From: Anaerolineaceae bacterium
Lineage (GTDB): Bacteria; Planctomycetota; Phycisphaerae; FEN-1346; JAACEH01
DNA: 6,564 bases
Reading direction: 5' to 3'
Assembly (NCBI GenBank): GCA_011682595.1
Contig: JAACEH010000140.1
Span: forward strand, 1-6,564
The notes beneath the pieces were generated by a model. The model saw only the letters and a program-made list of their open reading frames with translations. It ran no database searches and was not told the origin of the DNA. Both the position numbers and the translations under genes were made by a program. This document shows, piece by piece, positions 1 to 6,353 of the stretch. Each line of letters starts with the position of its first letter. Position 1 is the first letter of the stretch.

Positions 1-8
1 CGCTCACC

Positions 9-668
9 TCATGACCCGTCGACAAAAATAATCTCGCCGAAGAACTGCGGCTGATGGAAACTGGCGCTGGGGCTTTCAATCGGCGACCAGCAGGCGTTCT
101 GCGGATCGCTCCGGCCGCCAAGACGATAAAAGTTGGCCCGCCAGAGGTCGCCCGGCTTTGGCGGCAGGTTGATGGGTTCCCGGTCGAAGTGCCCCCACGG
201 AATCCGGGCCACAAGGGTCCAGCCGTCGTCCTCCGGCGACTCGTCCCTGGTCGGGCCGGGCACGGTCGTAGCCACCTCGATGCCGAGGTCGATGGAGCGG
301 TCCATGTAGCCCTCGCCCCAGTCGCAGTGAGTGCCCATCAGGCAGGCGCCCAGGCAGTTCATTTCGAAATTGTAGTAGTTCAGCGGCTGGTCCGGATTGG
401 GGGCCAGGAACACCTCGACGCAGGAGTCCCGCCAGACATAGCCGTTGGTCTCGGTAACCACAGCCGAGATGTGCTTGTCCTGGCAGTCGTATCTGAGGTA
501 CAGCCCGTCGTCGCACCAGGCGGCGCGAAAGGTCGTGGCCTGCCTGTCGCCGCCGACGTACCAGGGAAACTCGTCAATCGTGTCGCTCGGCAGGTCGGCC
601 CACCACTGGGTCCGGCGGGGGTCGAGTTTGGGCGGCCGTTTGCGATAGACGATCTCGTAGCGTTTCAT
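9..668 (-). CDS. Carbohydrate-binding family 9-like (CBM9/DOMON-like) protein
   Basis: Encodes 219 residues that resemble the stand-alone CBM9-like beta-sandwich proteins. These bind sugars or are attached to carbohydrate metabolism in many environmental bacteria; their exact ligand is mostly unknown. The family signature is clear: an 'FRAAWCDDGLYLRYDCQD' strand pair at about residues 47-64, then the core at 79-105 (VWRDSCVEVF, followed by the YYNFEMNCLG stretch), and a WTLVARIPW strand near residue 150. The length is usual for the single-domain family. There is no signal peptide or membrane segment, so the protein is probably cytoplasmic. The ATG at 668 follows a weak AAAAGG ribosome site. 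The gene lies 43 bases after the stop of the epimerase gene on the same strand with no terminator between, so the two are probably co-transcribed. A polysaccharide or sugar link fits that neighbour, but the substrate is not visible. Family call is firm, role is inferred. Confidence 0.85.
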   Translation of the reverse strand: MKRYEIVYRKRPPKLDPRRTQWWADLPSDTIDEFPWYVGGDRQATTFRAAWCDDGLYLRYDCQDKHISAVVTETNGYVWRDSCVEVFLAPNPDQPLNYYNFEMNCLGACLMGTHCDWGEGYMDRSIDLGIEVATTVPGPTRDESPEDDGWTLVARIPWGHFDREPINLPPKPGDLWRANFYRLGGRSDPQNACWSPIESPSASFHQPQFFGEIIFVDGS

Positions 669-711
669 CTTCGCCTTTTATCTTCCGGGGTAAAATGCGG
701 GCAGCCTTCCC

Positions 712-1641
712 CTAGAACCCCGACCGCTTTTCCCACTTGGCCGGCTTGTCGAGCGCGAACTCGCGCTTCATGACGCTCTCGGCCAGGATCTTCAGCCCCT
801 GGTCGAGGCTCGTCCTGGGCAGGCCGAACAGCTTCTTGGCCAGCGAGGCGTCGGCCAGCAGGTTGGTGCCCTTGGGCTTGTTCTTGAAGCGGACCTTCTT
901 GCCCATCAGCTTGCCGAGCTTGTTGGCGATGTCGCGGACCTTGTAGACCTGCGGGCTGGTCAGGTTGATGATCCTGGCCGGCACCGCGCCGTGGGCCATC
1001 GACTTGATCATCTGCTCCATCAGGTCGTCGTTCCAGATGACGTTGACCTTGGAGGTCGACAGGTCGACCGCCTGGCCGTCGCGAATCTGGCGAGCGATGT
1101 CGGCCGGCACGCCGAACTCTTTGTTGTAGGCATAGAAAATTCGCTGGACGACCGCCTTGGTCTTGTTGCGGCGGCTGTACCAGTCGGTCATCATCTCGGC
1201 CCCGACCCGCGTCAGGGCGTAGAACGAGGCCGGAATCGGCAGCACCGACTCGTCGGCCCCGGCCTTGGTGTCGGGATAGACGTTGCCGCTGGAGGCGTAA
1301 GCAATGACGCCGCTGGGGGCGAAATGCTCCATGATCTGGGCCGCCGCGTAAACGTTCACCCGCAAGGTCAGGTCGGGATTGACCTCGCTGCCGAACTTCA
1401 GGCCGACCATGTTGAAAACCCAGTCGAACTTCCGCGGCACGCCCTTGAGGGCCCCGACCTTGCCCATGTCGCGATGATAGGCCTTGATGCCCATCTTCTC
1501 GTAGGTCTTCTGTTCGGCCTTGCCGCTGAACAGGGCCACCGTCGATACCTTGGCCCCCTTTTCGACCAGCAGCGGCGTGAAATGCTTGCCGATCTTACCG
1601 GTGCCGCCGACGACCATAATCTTCTTGCCTTTGAGGTTCAT
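712..1641 (-). CDS. NAD-dependent epimerase/dehydratase (extended SDR family)
   Basis: A 309-residue extended short-chain dehydrogenase/reductase of the nucleotide-sugar epimerase/dehydratase type, presumably cytoplasmic. Residues 8-18 form the Rossmann nucleotide-binding loop with GGTGKIG (G12, G15, G18). An acidic 'RD' follows at 57-58, the serine motif YASSGNVY at 115-122, and the active-site tyrosine at Y141. The usual YxxxK motif reads Y-A-L-T-R here (R145), confirmed at codon level (CGG); this conservative change may alter or weaken catalysis. The C-terminal part (about 190-309) looks like the substrate-binding lobe, lysine-rich near its end. The longer in-frame start at 1692 is rejected because it sits within a few bases of the predicted transcription start. 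The ATG at 1641 has GGGAGAGG just upstream; the ATG at 1647 is a near alternative. Substrate is unknown. The CBM9-like gene downstream suggests sugar metabolism. Confidence 0.85.
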   Translation of the reverse strand: MNLKGKKIMVVGGTGKIGKHFTPLLVEKGAKVSTVALFSGKAEQKTYEKMGIKAYHRDMGKVGALKGVPRKFDWVFNMVGLKFGSEVNPDLTLRVNVYAAAQIMEHFAPSGVIAYASSGNVYPDTKAGADESVLPIPASFYALTRVGAEMMTDWYSRRNKTKAVVQRIFYAYNKEFGVPADIARQIRDGQAVDLSTSKVNVIWNDDLMEQMIKSMAHGAVPARIINLTSPQVYKVRDIANKLGKLMGKKVRFKNKPKGTNLLADASLAKKLFGLPRTSLDQGLKILAESVMKREFALDKPAKWEKRSGF

Positions 1642-1701
1642 CCGCATCCTCTCCCTTTCTCCAATCTCTCTCGGCCGGGTTCCGTACTTCACAAACCGAC
1701 C

Positions 1702-1729
1702 ATTATGCCAACAATTTCCGGGAGGTCAA
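1702..1729 (-). promoter_or_regulatory. Sigma70-like promoter of the epimerase gene
   Basis: Read on the minus strand, TTGACC (1729-1724) and CATAAT (1707-1702) are separated by 16 bases; each hexamer matches the consensus at 5 of 6 positions. Transcription would begin near 1695 and leave a leader of about 54 bases before the ATG at 1641. The -35 box lies only 17 bases past the flavodiiron stop codon, so the epimerase and CBM9-like genes can be expressed independently of the gene upstream. It is a sequence match only. Confidence 0.6.
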
Positions 1730-1746
1730 GCACTCTGGCAGCGCGG

Positions 1747-2940
1747 CTAAGCCTTGACCCGACGGCCGAACCGGCGGCCGAAGTTGCGGCAGGATTCGAG
1801 ATCCTCGGCCCGCGGCTTCCACTGGCAGTCCAGGCCCGGCAGCGGCACCTCGAGCCCGGCCTCCGCGGCCCGCCGCTCAATCGTCTTGATGCCAAGTTGC
1901 TTCTGCCAGCCATAGGAGCCGAAGGCCCCGACCAGGCGGCCCTTGAAGCGCAGCGTCTTCAAGTCCTCCAGCAGCGTGGCCACCGTCGGCAGAACGTTCA
2001 TGTGCCAGACCGGCGAGCCGATCAGCAGGCCCCGGGCTCCGTACATGTGAGTCAGCACGTCGCCGCGGCCGGCGACGGCCAGATGAAACTGCAGGGCCGC
2101 CACGTTCTCCTCGGCCAGCCCTTCGGCAATCGCCTCGGCCATCAGTCGCGTGGACTCGTACATAGTGTCGTAGGCGACGACCACCCGCGGCTCGGTCTGC
2201 TGGGCGGCATACCTGCGGTAGGCCGCCACGACCTCGGCGATTCCCGCCCGCCACATAAGACCGTGACTCGGAGCGATCAGCTTCAGCGGCAGGCCAAGCT
2301 GCTCGAATTCGTTCAGCCGGTTGGTCACGTTGCGGCCATAGGGGGCGATGATGTTCACGAAATACTTCTCGGCCTCGAACCACAGTTCGCCGTCCGCCGC
2401 CGCCTGGTCGTCGTAGACGGCGCGGGTGTAGTGCTGCCCGAACACGTCGTTGGAAAACAGGATGTCCGGCCCGGCCAGGTGGACCATCATGTTGTCGGGC
2501 CAGTGGCACATGGGAACCATAATGAAGGTCATGGTCATGGCCCCCGTTTGCAGCGTCTGACCGGTCTTGACGGTCCGCAGCGGCCAGTCGACGTGGAACT
2601 GCCCGGCAATGCTCTCGGCCCCGCGAGCGCTGCAGATAATCGCCGCTTCGGGGGCGAGCTGTTTGACGGCCGCCAGGGCCCCGGCGTGGTCGGGTTCGCC
2701 GTGGTTGATTACGATGGTCGTGATCTTCGAGGGGTCGATCACGCTGCGAATGTTCTCGAGAAAAGCCTCGGTGTGCGGGCCGAAGACCGTGTCGATCAGA
2801 ACAATTTGCTCGCTGTCGACGACCAGGTAAGCATTGTAGGTCGTACCCTGCGAGGTCGACATCTCGTGCCCGTGAAACGTGCGGCGGTCGCCATCGACAA
2901 TGCCGACCGAATAAACATTCTCTGCAATCTCATGAACCAT
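1747..2940 (-). CDS. Flavodiiron protein (A-type flavoprotein, FprA/NorV-like core)
   Basis: A 397-residue cytoplasmic flavodiiron protein, the family that reduces O2 to water and/or NO to N2O in anaerobes and microaerophiles. Residues 1 to about 248 are the metallo-beta-lactamase-like domain, and all seven diiron ligands are present: H80, E82, D84 and H85 (motif HGEPDH), H146, D165 and H226. From about 252 a flavodoxin domain follows, with the FMN phosphate loop YDTMYESTRLMA (257-268), GSPVWHMNVLP (308-318) and GAFGSYGW (338-345). Wording such as HWPDNMM and FSNDVFGQHY is very close to what I recall of E. coli NorV. The protein ends where NorV continues into its rubredoxin domain, so a separate rubredoxin or flavin reductase must supply electrons; none is in the window. 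The ATG at 2940 is preceded by AAAGGA about 10 bases upstream. Whether NO or O2 is the main substrate cannot be told from sequence. Confidence 0.95.
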   Translation of the reverse strand: MVHEIAENVYSVGIVDGDRRTFHGHEMSTSQGTTYNAYLVVDSEQIVLIDTVFGPHTEAFLENIRSVIDPSKITTIVINHGEPDHAGALAAVKQLAPEAAIICSARGAESIAGQFHVDWPLRTVKTGQTLQTGAMTMTFIMVPMCHWPDNMMVHLAGPDILFSNDVFGQHYTRAVYDDQAAADGELWFEAEKYFVNIIAPYGRNVTNRLNEFEQLGLPLKLIAPSHGLMWRAGIAEVVAAYRRYAAQQTEPRVVVAYDTMYESTRLMAEAIAEGLAEENVAALQFHLAVAGRGDVLTHMYGARGLLIGSPVWHMNVLPTVATLLEDLKTLRFKGRLVGAFGSYGWQKQLGIKTIERRAAEAGLEVPLPGLDCQWKPRAEDLESCRNFGRRFGRRVKA

Positions 2941-2984
2941 CGACTCTGTTCCTTTCCAAGGCCGCCCTCAGCGGACAATTAACC

Positions 2985-3013
2985 ATTCTAGGCAGGTCCC
3001 GCGACCTCGTCAA
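2985..3013 (-). promoter_or_regulatory. Sigma70-like promoter of the flavodiiron gene
   Basis: On the minus strand TTGACG (3013-3008) and TAGAAT (2990-2985) stand at the ideal 17-base spacing, each matching the consensus at 5 of 6 positions. Initiation near 2978 would give a leader of about 38 bases before the ATG at 2940. The spacer itself contains a dyad (separate entry), so the promoter is probably regulated. No experimental support is available from sequence alone. Confidence 0.65.
2994..3007. promoter_or_regulatory. Dyad in the flavodiiron promoter spacer, candidate operator
   Basis: AGGTC-CCGC-GACCT is a perfect 5-base inverted repeat around 4 bases. It fills nearly the whole spacer between the -35 and -10 boxes of the flavodiiron promoter. 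A factor bound here would compete with or distort RNA polymerase binding, as repressors and MerR-type regulators do. Flavodiiron genes are commonly controlled by NO- or O2-responsive factors, but I cannot match this dyad to a known regulator. A 5-base arm can arise by chance in GC-rich DNA; the position is what makes it notable. Confidence 0.35.
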
Positions 3014-3240
3014 CAGCGCCGGCCCAGCGCAGTTCGGCCTTGGCCCTCTCCTGACGGACGTGTCCAGGTGTCCACCGCCGACCATCGGCGTCAACTGCCC
3101 GCTGGTCCGCGGTCGAAAAGGTGGAACAAAAGACGGACCGAACGCCCTGAACCACCAGGAAAAGGGTGTTCCAGGGCGTAATCGACCGCTTTTACGACAG
3201 CAAACAATACGAGTCGGCAGGGCTGCGACTGATCGTCGGG
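3014..3240. other. Divergent intergenic region, non-coding core with inverted repeats
   Basis: This stretch separates the leftward flavodiiron promoter from the rightward transporter promoter. I see no convincing full gene in it on either strand. It holds a short perfect hairpin CGCCGA-CCA-TCGGCG (3076-3090), a larger stem-loop at 3142-3179 and the beginning of a possible small ORF (3166-3267), the latter two entered separately. GGTCCG (3104-3109) and CGGACC (3134-3139) form another spaced 6-base inverted repeat. Together this is more dyad symmetry than expected for passive spacer, and would suit binding sites for a regulator acting on one or both promoters. Confidence 0.4.
3142..3179. repeat. 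Bulged 14-base-pair stem-loop in the divergent region
   Basis: Perfect outer arms ACGCCCTG (3142-3149) and CAGGGCGT (3172-3179) are continued inward by AAC/GTT and ACC/GGT pairs with one bulged C on each side (3153 and 3171). They close on an 8-base loop AGGAAAAG (3157-3164). No T-run follows on either strand, so it does not look like an intrinsic terminator. The loop holds an AGGA that would serve as ribosome site for the possible small ORF starting at 3166, whose start codon lies in the stem. It could be an RNA control element or a protein-binding dyad. Confidence 0.4.
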
Positions 3241-3267
3241 TTGACAACGGAAGGCAACCGCATCTAA
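3166..3267 (+). CDS. Possible small ORF, 33 residues, unrecognised
   Basis: A GTG-started frame encodes 33 residues, beginning VFQGVIDRFYDSK and ending TTEGNRI before TAA at 3265-3267. The composition looks protein-like: mixed charged, aromatic and hydrophobic residues with no long runs. AGGA at 3157-3160 lies 5 bases before the GTG, a good ribosome site. Against it: the frame is short, an in-frame TGA sits at 3148-3150, no clear plus-strand promoter precedes it, and its end overlaps the -35 and -10 boxes of the transporter promoter. It may be a real leader-type peptide, a remnant of a lost gene's C-terminus, or chance. I recognise no family. Confidence 0.22.
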   Translation: MFQGVIDRFYDSKQYESAGLRLIVGLTTEGNRI

Positions 3268-3270
3268 TAT
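3241..3270 (+). promoter_or_regulatory. Sigma70-like promoter of the RND transporter operon
   Basis: A perfect TTGACA -35 box (3241-3246) is followed by TCTAAT (3263-3268, spacing 16) or, overlapping it, TAATAT (3265-3270, spacing 18). Transcription would begin near 3275 and give a leader of about 60 bases before the chosen ATG at 3338. This argues against the upstream in-frame ATG at 3269, which would overlap the -10 box. The promoter would serve the transporter and the LolA-like gene together. Confidence 0.55.
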
Positions 3271-3337
3271 GGCTGTAACGTCGGGGGCCGCAGGTTGGCG
3301 CCGAGCCGTCTTCACACTGATGCAAGGGGACCGGGCG

Positions 3338-6300
3338 ATGAATATTGGGCACCGTCTTGTTGAAACGAGCATCGGCCACCCCAGGACCGCCGCCCTGCTG
3401 ATGGTCGTTCTGACCGTGCTCCTCGGGGCGCTGATTCCCGCCGTCAAAGTCGATACCGATCCGGAGAACATGCTGAACGAAAAGGAAGCCGTCCGCGTCT
3501 TCCACAACCGCATGAAGCAACTGTTCGATCTCCATGACATGGTGGTGCTCGGCGTCATCAACGACGAGCACGCCGACGGCGTCTTTAATCCCCAATCTCT
3601 CAGCAGGATCTACGAGCTGACCCAGGTTGCCAGGGATCTGCAGTTTCCCGTGGATGCCGGCGAAGAATCCGGCCTGGCCGAGCTTCTGGCGGACCGCTAT
3701 CGCAAACTCTGGCGGATACTCGCCGACGGCAAGACCGACTCACGGGACGAGGCCACCGGGAAGTTGGGCGGCGTCATCACCCGCGACATCATCGCCCCGA
3801 GCGAGATCGACGTCATCGTGCCGCTGGCCGACGGCGGCGTTGACTTCACCCCCCTCATGAAACAGCCGCCGACCACCCGCCGGGAGGCCCTGGCCGTCCG
3901 CGACAAGGCGCTGCGAAACCCGATGCTCTACGGCACGCTGGTCTCCGAAGACGGCAAAGCGATTTGCATTTATCTGCCGCTGACCTCGAAGAACCTGAGC
4001 CACGACGTCTACGTCAAGCTCAAGGAGACCATCGCCGGGTTCAGCGGACCCGAGAAATACCACATCACGGGACTGCCCGTCGCCGAGGACACCTTCGGCG
4101 TCGAGATGTTCAAACAGATGGCCGTCTCGGCCCCCATGGCCATGGCGGTCATTTTCGTGTTGATGCTGCTGTTCTTCCGCAAGCTGACACTGGTCATCTC
4201 GCCGATGATCATCGCCATGGTCTCGGTCATCTGCACCATGGGCCTGCTGATCGGCACAGGCAACACCGTGCACATCATGAGCAGCATGATCCCCATCTTC
4301 ATCATGCCCATTGCCGTCCTGGACTCGATCCACATTCTCTCGGAGTTCTTCGACCGCTACCGGGCGACCCGCGACCGCCGCAGGACCATCATCAAGGTCA
4401 TGGACGAACTGTTCAGGCCCATGCTCTACACTTCGCTGACCTCGGCGGCGGGCTTCGCCTCGCTGGCCCTGACGCCGATTCCGCCGGTGCAGACCTTCGG
4501 CATCTTCGTGGCCATCGGTGTCATGCTGGCCTGGCTGCTCACGGTGACCTTCATCCCGGCTTACATCATGCTGCTGGGAGAGAAAACGCTCGGGAACTTC
4601 GGCAGCACGCACCACGGGCAAGACGAGCCGCACGGACGCATGGGCCGCTTCCTGGCCGCAATGGGCCGGCTGACGCACAGGCGATCCAGGACAATCCTGG
4701 TCGTCACGCTGATGGCAGCCGCCGTGGCCGGCTACGGCATCAGCCGCATCAACATCAACGACAACCCGGTCAAGTGGTTCTCGCCGACGCATCCGATCCG
4801 GGTGGCGGACCGCGAACTCAACGCCCATTTTGGCGGCACCTACATGGCCTACCTGGCCCTGACGCCGGAGATCGTGCCGCAAGCGGCCAAGGACTTCCTG
4901 CCGGGACTGACCAGCCGCATACGGGACCGCTTGCCCATGCTGGTCAGTCGCAGCGGCGATAAGGTCCGCGACGTTTTCGGCGAAATCACGTCCCTGGCGG
5001 CAAAGATCGCCGCCCAGCCGATTCGCGAGGTGGAACTTCTGACCAGGCTGCGCGATCACGCCCTCGCTCAGAAAAAGGAGGCCGACCGGGGTGAGGACGA
5101 CGATGCCTTTGACGCCTGGGAAGAGGCCGAGGTGCTGCTCGACGTCGAACTGCAGCGGCTGAAGGAGCCGGCAAAATGGCCCGAGTTCCTGAACTACGTG
5201 TCGGGCCTTCAGCAGTACGCCAAAACGATCCTGCCCGCCGGCGTGACCGGCTCCTCGTCGGCCACCGGCGGCCAGGCGCCGGCGACGCTGGTCGGCAAGA
5301 GCAACTCCATAGCCGACGCCGTCAAGACCGTGCACCGCGACTTCTATGGCGGCAATCCCCGGGAGTACCTCATCCCCGACAGCTTCGACGCCGTCGGCCA
5401 GATGATCGACCAGTTCGGCAACAGCAATCGCCCGCACGACATCTATCACATGGTCACCAAGGATTTCACTCGGGCCAACGTCTGGATTCAGCTTCGCAGC
5501 GGCGACAACCAGGACATGGCCCAGGTGGTCTCGTCGGTCGATCGCTACATTGCCCGACCATCCGATCTCCGGGCCGCTGAAGCTGGGCCACGCCTGGTTC
5601 GGCCTGACTTACATCAACGTCGTCTGGCAGGGCAAGATGGTTCGCGGCATGATGATGGCCTTCCTGGGAAGTTTTCTGGTCGTCTTTCTGATGATGACGG
5701 TGTTGTTCCGCTCGGCCCTGTGGGGCATCCTGTCGATGATTCCCCTGACGGTGACCATCGCCCTGATCTACGGCCTGGTGGGCCTGTTGGGAATCGACTA
5801 CAACATGCCGATCGCCGTACTCTCGTCGCTGACACTGGGTCTGGCCATCGACTTCGCAATTCACTTCCTGGCCCGCAGCCGCAAGATGGTCGCCGAGACC
5901 GGCTCGTGGGACGCGGCGGCCGGGCCGGTCTTCGGCGAGCCCGCCCGGGCCATCACCCGCAACGTGATCGTCATCGCGGTGGGCTTTCTGCCGCTGCTGC
6001 TGGCCCCGCTCATGCCCTACAAGACCGTAGGGGTTTTCCTGGCCACGATTCTCATGGTCTCGGGCGTCGCGACGCTGGTCATCCTGCCGGCCATGATCGG
6101 CCTTCTCAAGCGGCGGCTGTTCGCCGAACGCAAACGCCCCCTGGCCTGCTATTGCGGCACCTGCATCATTTCGGGCCTGGCCGCCGGTGCGCTGATCGTG
6201 GTGAATGTCTGGCAGTACATGGACGTCGGCATCGGCAGGCTGACCTGGATCAGCCTGGCCGTGGTGCCGGTATTGTTTCTGACCTGTTACCTGATGTCGC

Positions 6301-6353
6301 GCCGCCAAGCCTGTGCGGCAGAAGCTGATTCGGAGGAAAACAAGGATGACTAG
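3338..6353 (+). CDS. RND/MMPL-family transporter, interrupted by a single-base frameshift
   Basis: An inner-membrane, proton-driven RND exporter of the MMPL/HAE3-like branch. Reading through a one-base shift at 5553-5555 restores about 1004 residues: 739 in the first frame and 265 in the next. Residues 17-34 are TM1, followed by DTDPENML (39-46), a first periplasmic domain ending near GLPVAED (245-251), and TM2-TM6 (about 262-412). TM7 (452-470) leads to NDNPVKWF (474-481) and a large second periplasmic domain with an acidic, helical stretch. TM8-TM12 lie at about 768-923. Acidic residues D329 (TM4) and D838 (TM10) occupy the likely proton-relay positions. Two further TM segments follow a CYCGTC motif (937-942). 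The ATG at 3338 has AAGGGGA 7 bases upstream. Without the shift the frame runs on to 6328 as Arg/Gly-rich non-membrane sequence (996 residues), losing the second membrane bundle. Cargo is unknown; the LolA-like neighbour suggests lipid. Confidence 0.88.
5552..5558 (+). other. Frameshift site in the transporter gene
   Basis: In the first frame the codons run ATT-GCC-CGA-CCA and family similarity stops. Removing one C of the run 5553-5555 gives ATT-GCC-GAC-CAT-CCG, i.e. I-A-D-H-P, and flows directly into GPLKLGHAWFGLTYINVVWQ, the conserved lead into TM8. The site does not resemble known programmed +1 sites such as the prfB CUU-UGA. A one-base insertion, either a sequencing or assembly error or a true mutation, is the simplest explanation. 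Confidence 0.85.

Noticed and set aside
991..2982. A very long open frame on the plus strand, antisense to the epimerase and flavodiiron genes
   Set aside because: It spans two genes with clear family motifs on the other strand and both promoters' neighbourhood, is His/Arg/Gly/Val-rich, and shows no domain. GC-rich codon use leaves the antisense frame free of stops.
3142..3179. Intrinsic terminator
   Set aside because: The stem is strong but no run of T follows on either strand, and it lies between divergent promoters where no transcript needs to end.
3269..3337. Upstream ATG at 3269 as the transporter start
   Set aside because: It overlaps the -10 box of the predicted promoter, has no ribosome site, and would add 23 residues that do not resemble the family; the ATG at 3338 has AAGGGGA at good distance.
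3740..5449. A 569-codon open frame on the minus strand inside the transporter gene
   Set aside because: Low-complexity His/Asp/Gly/Gln-rich antisense shadow of the transporter; no motif or ribosome site supports it.
5546..5560. Programmed +1 ribosomal frameshifting at GCC-CGA
   Set aside because: There is no stop or known slippery codon pair, and tRNA-Ala re-pairing on CCC would be poor; a one-base insertion is simpler.
5556..6328. Continuation of the transporter's first frame as a genuine alternative C-terminus
   Set aside because: After 5555 this frame is Arg/Gly/Pro/His-rich with no membrane segments, whereas the next frame carries the conserved TM8-TM12. The open frame is a by-product of GC-rich codons.
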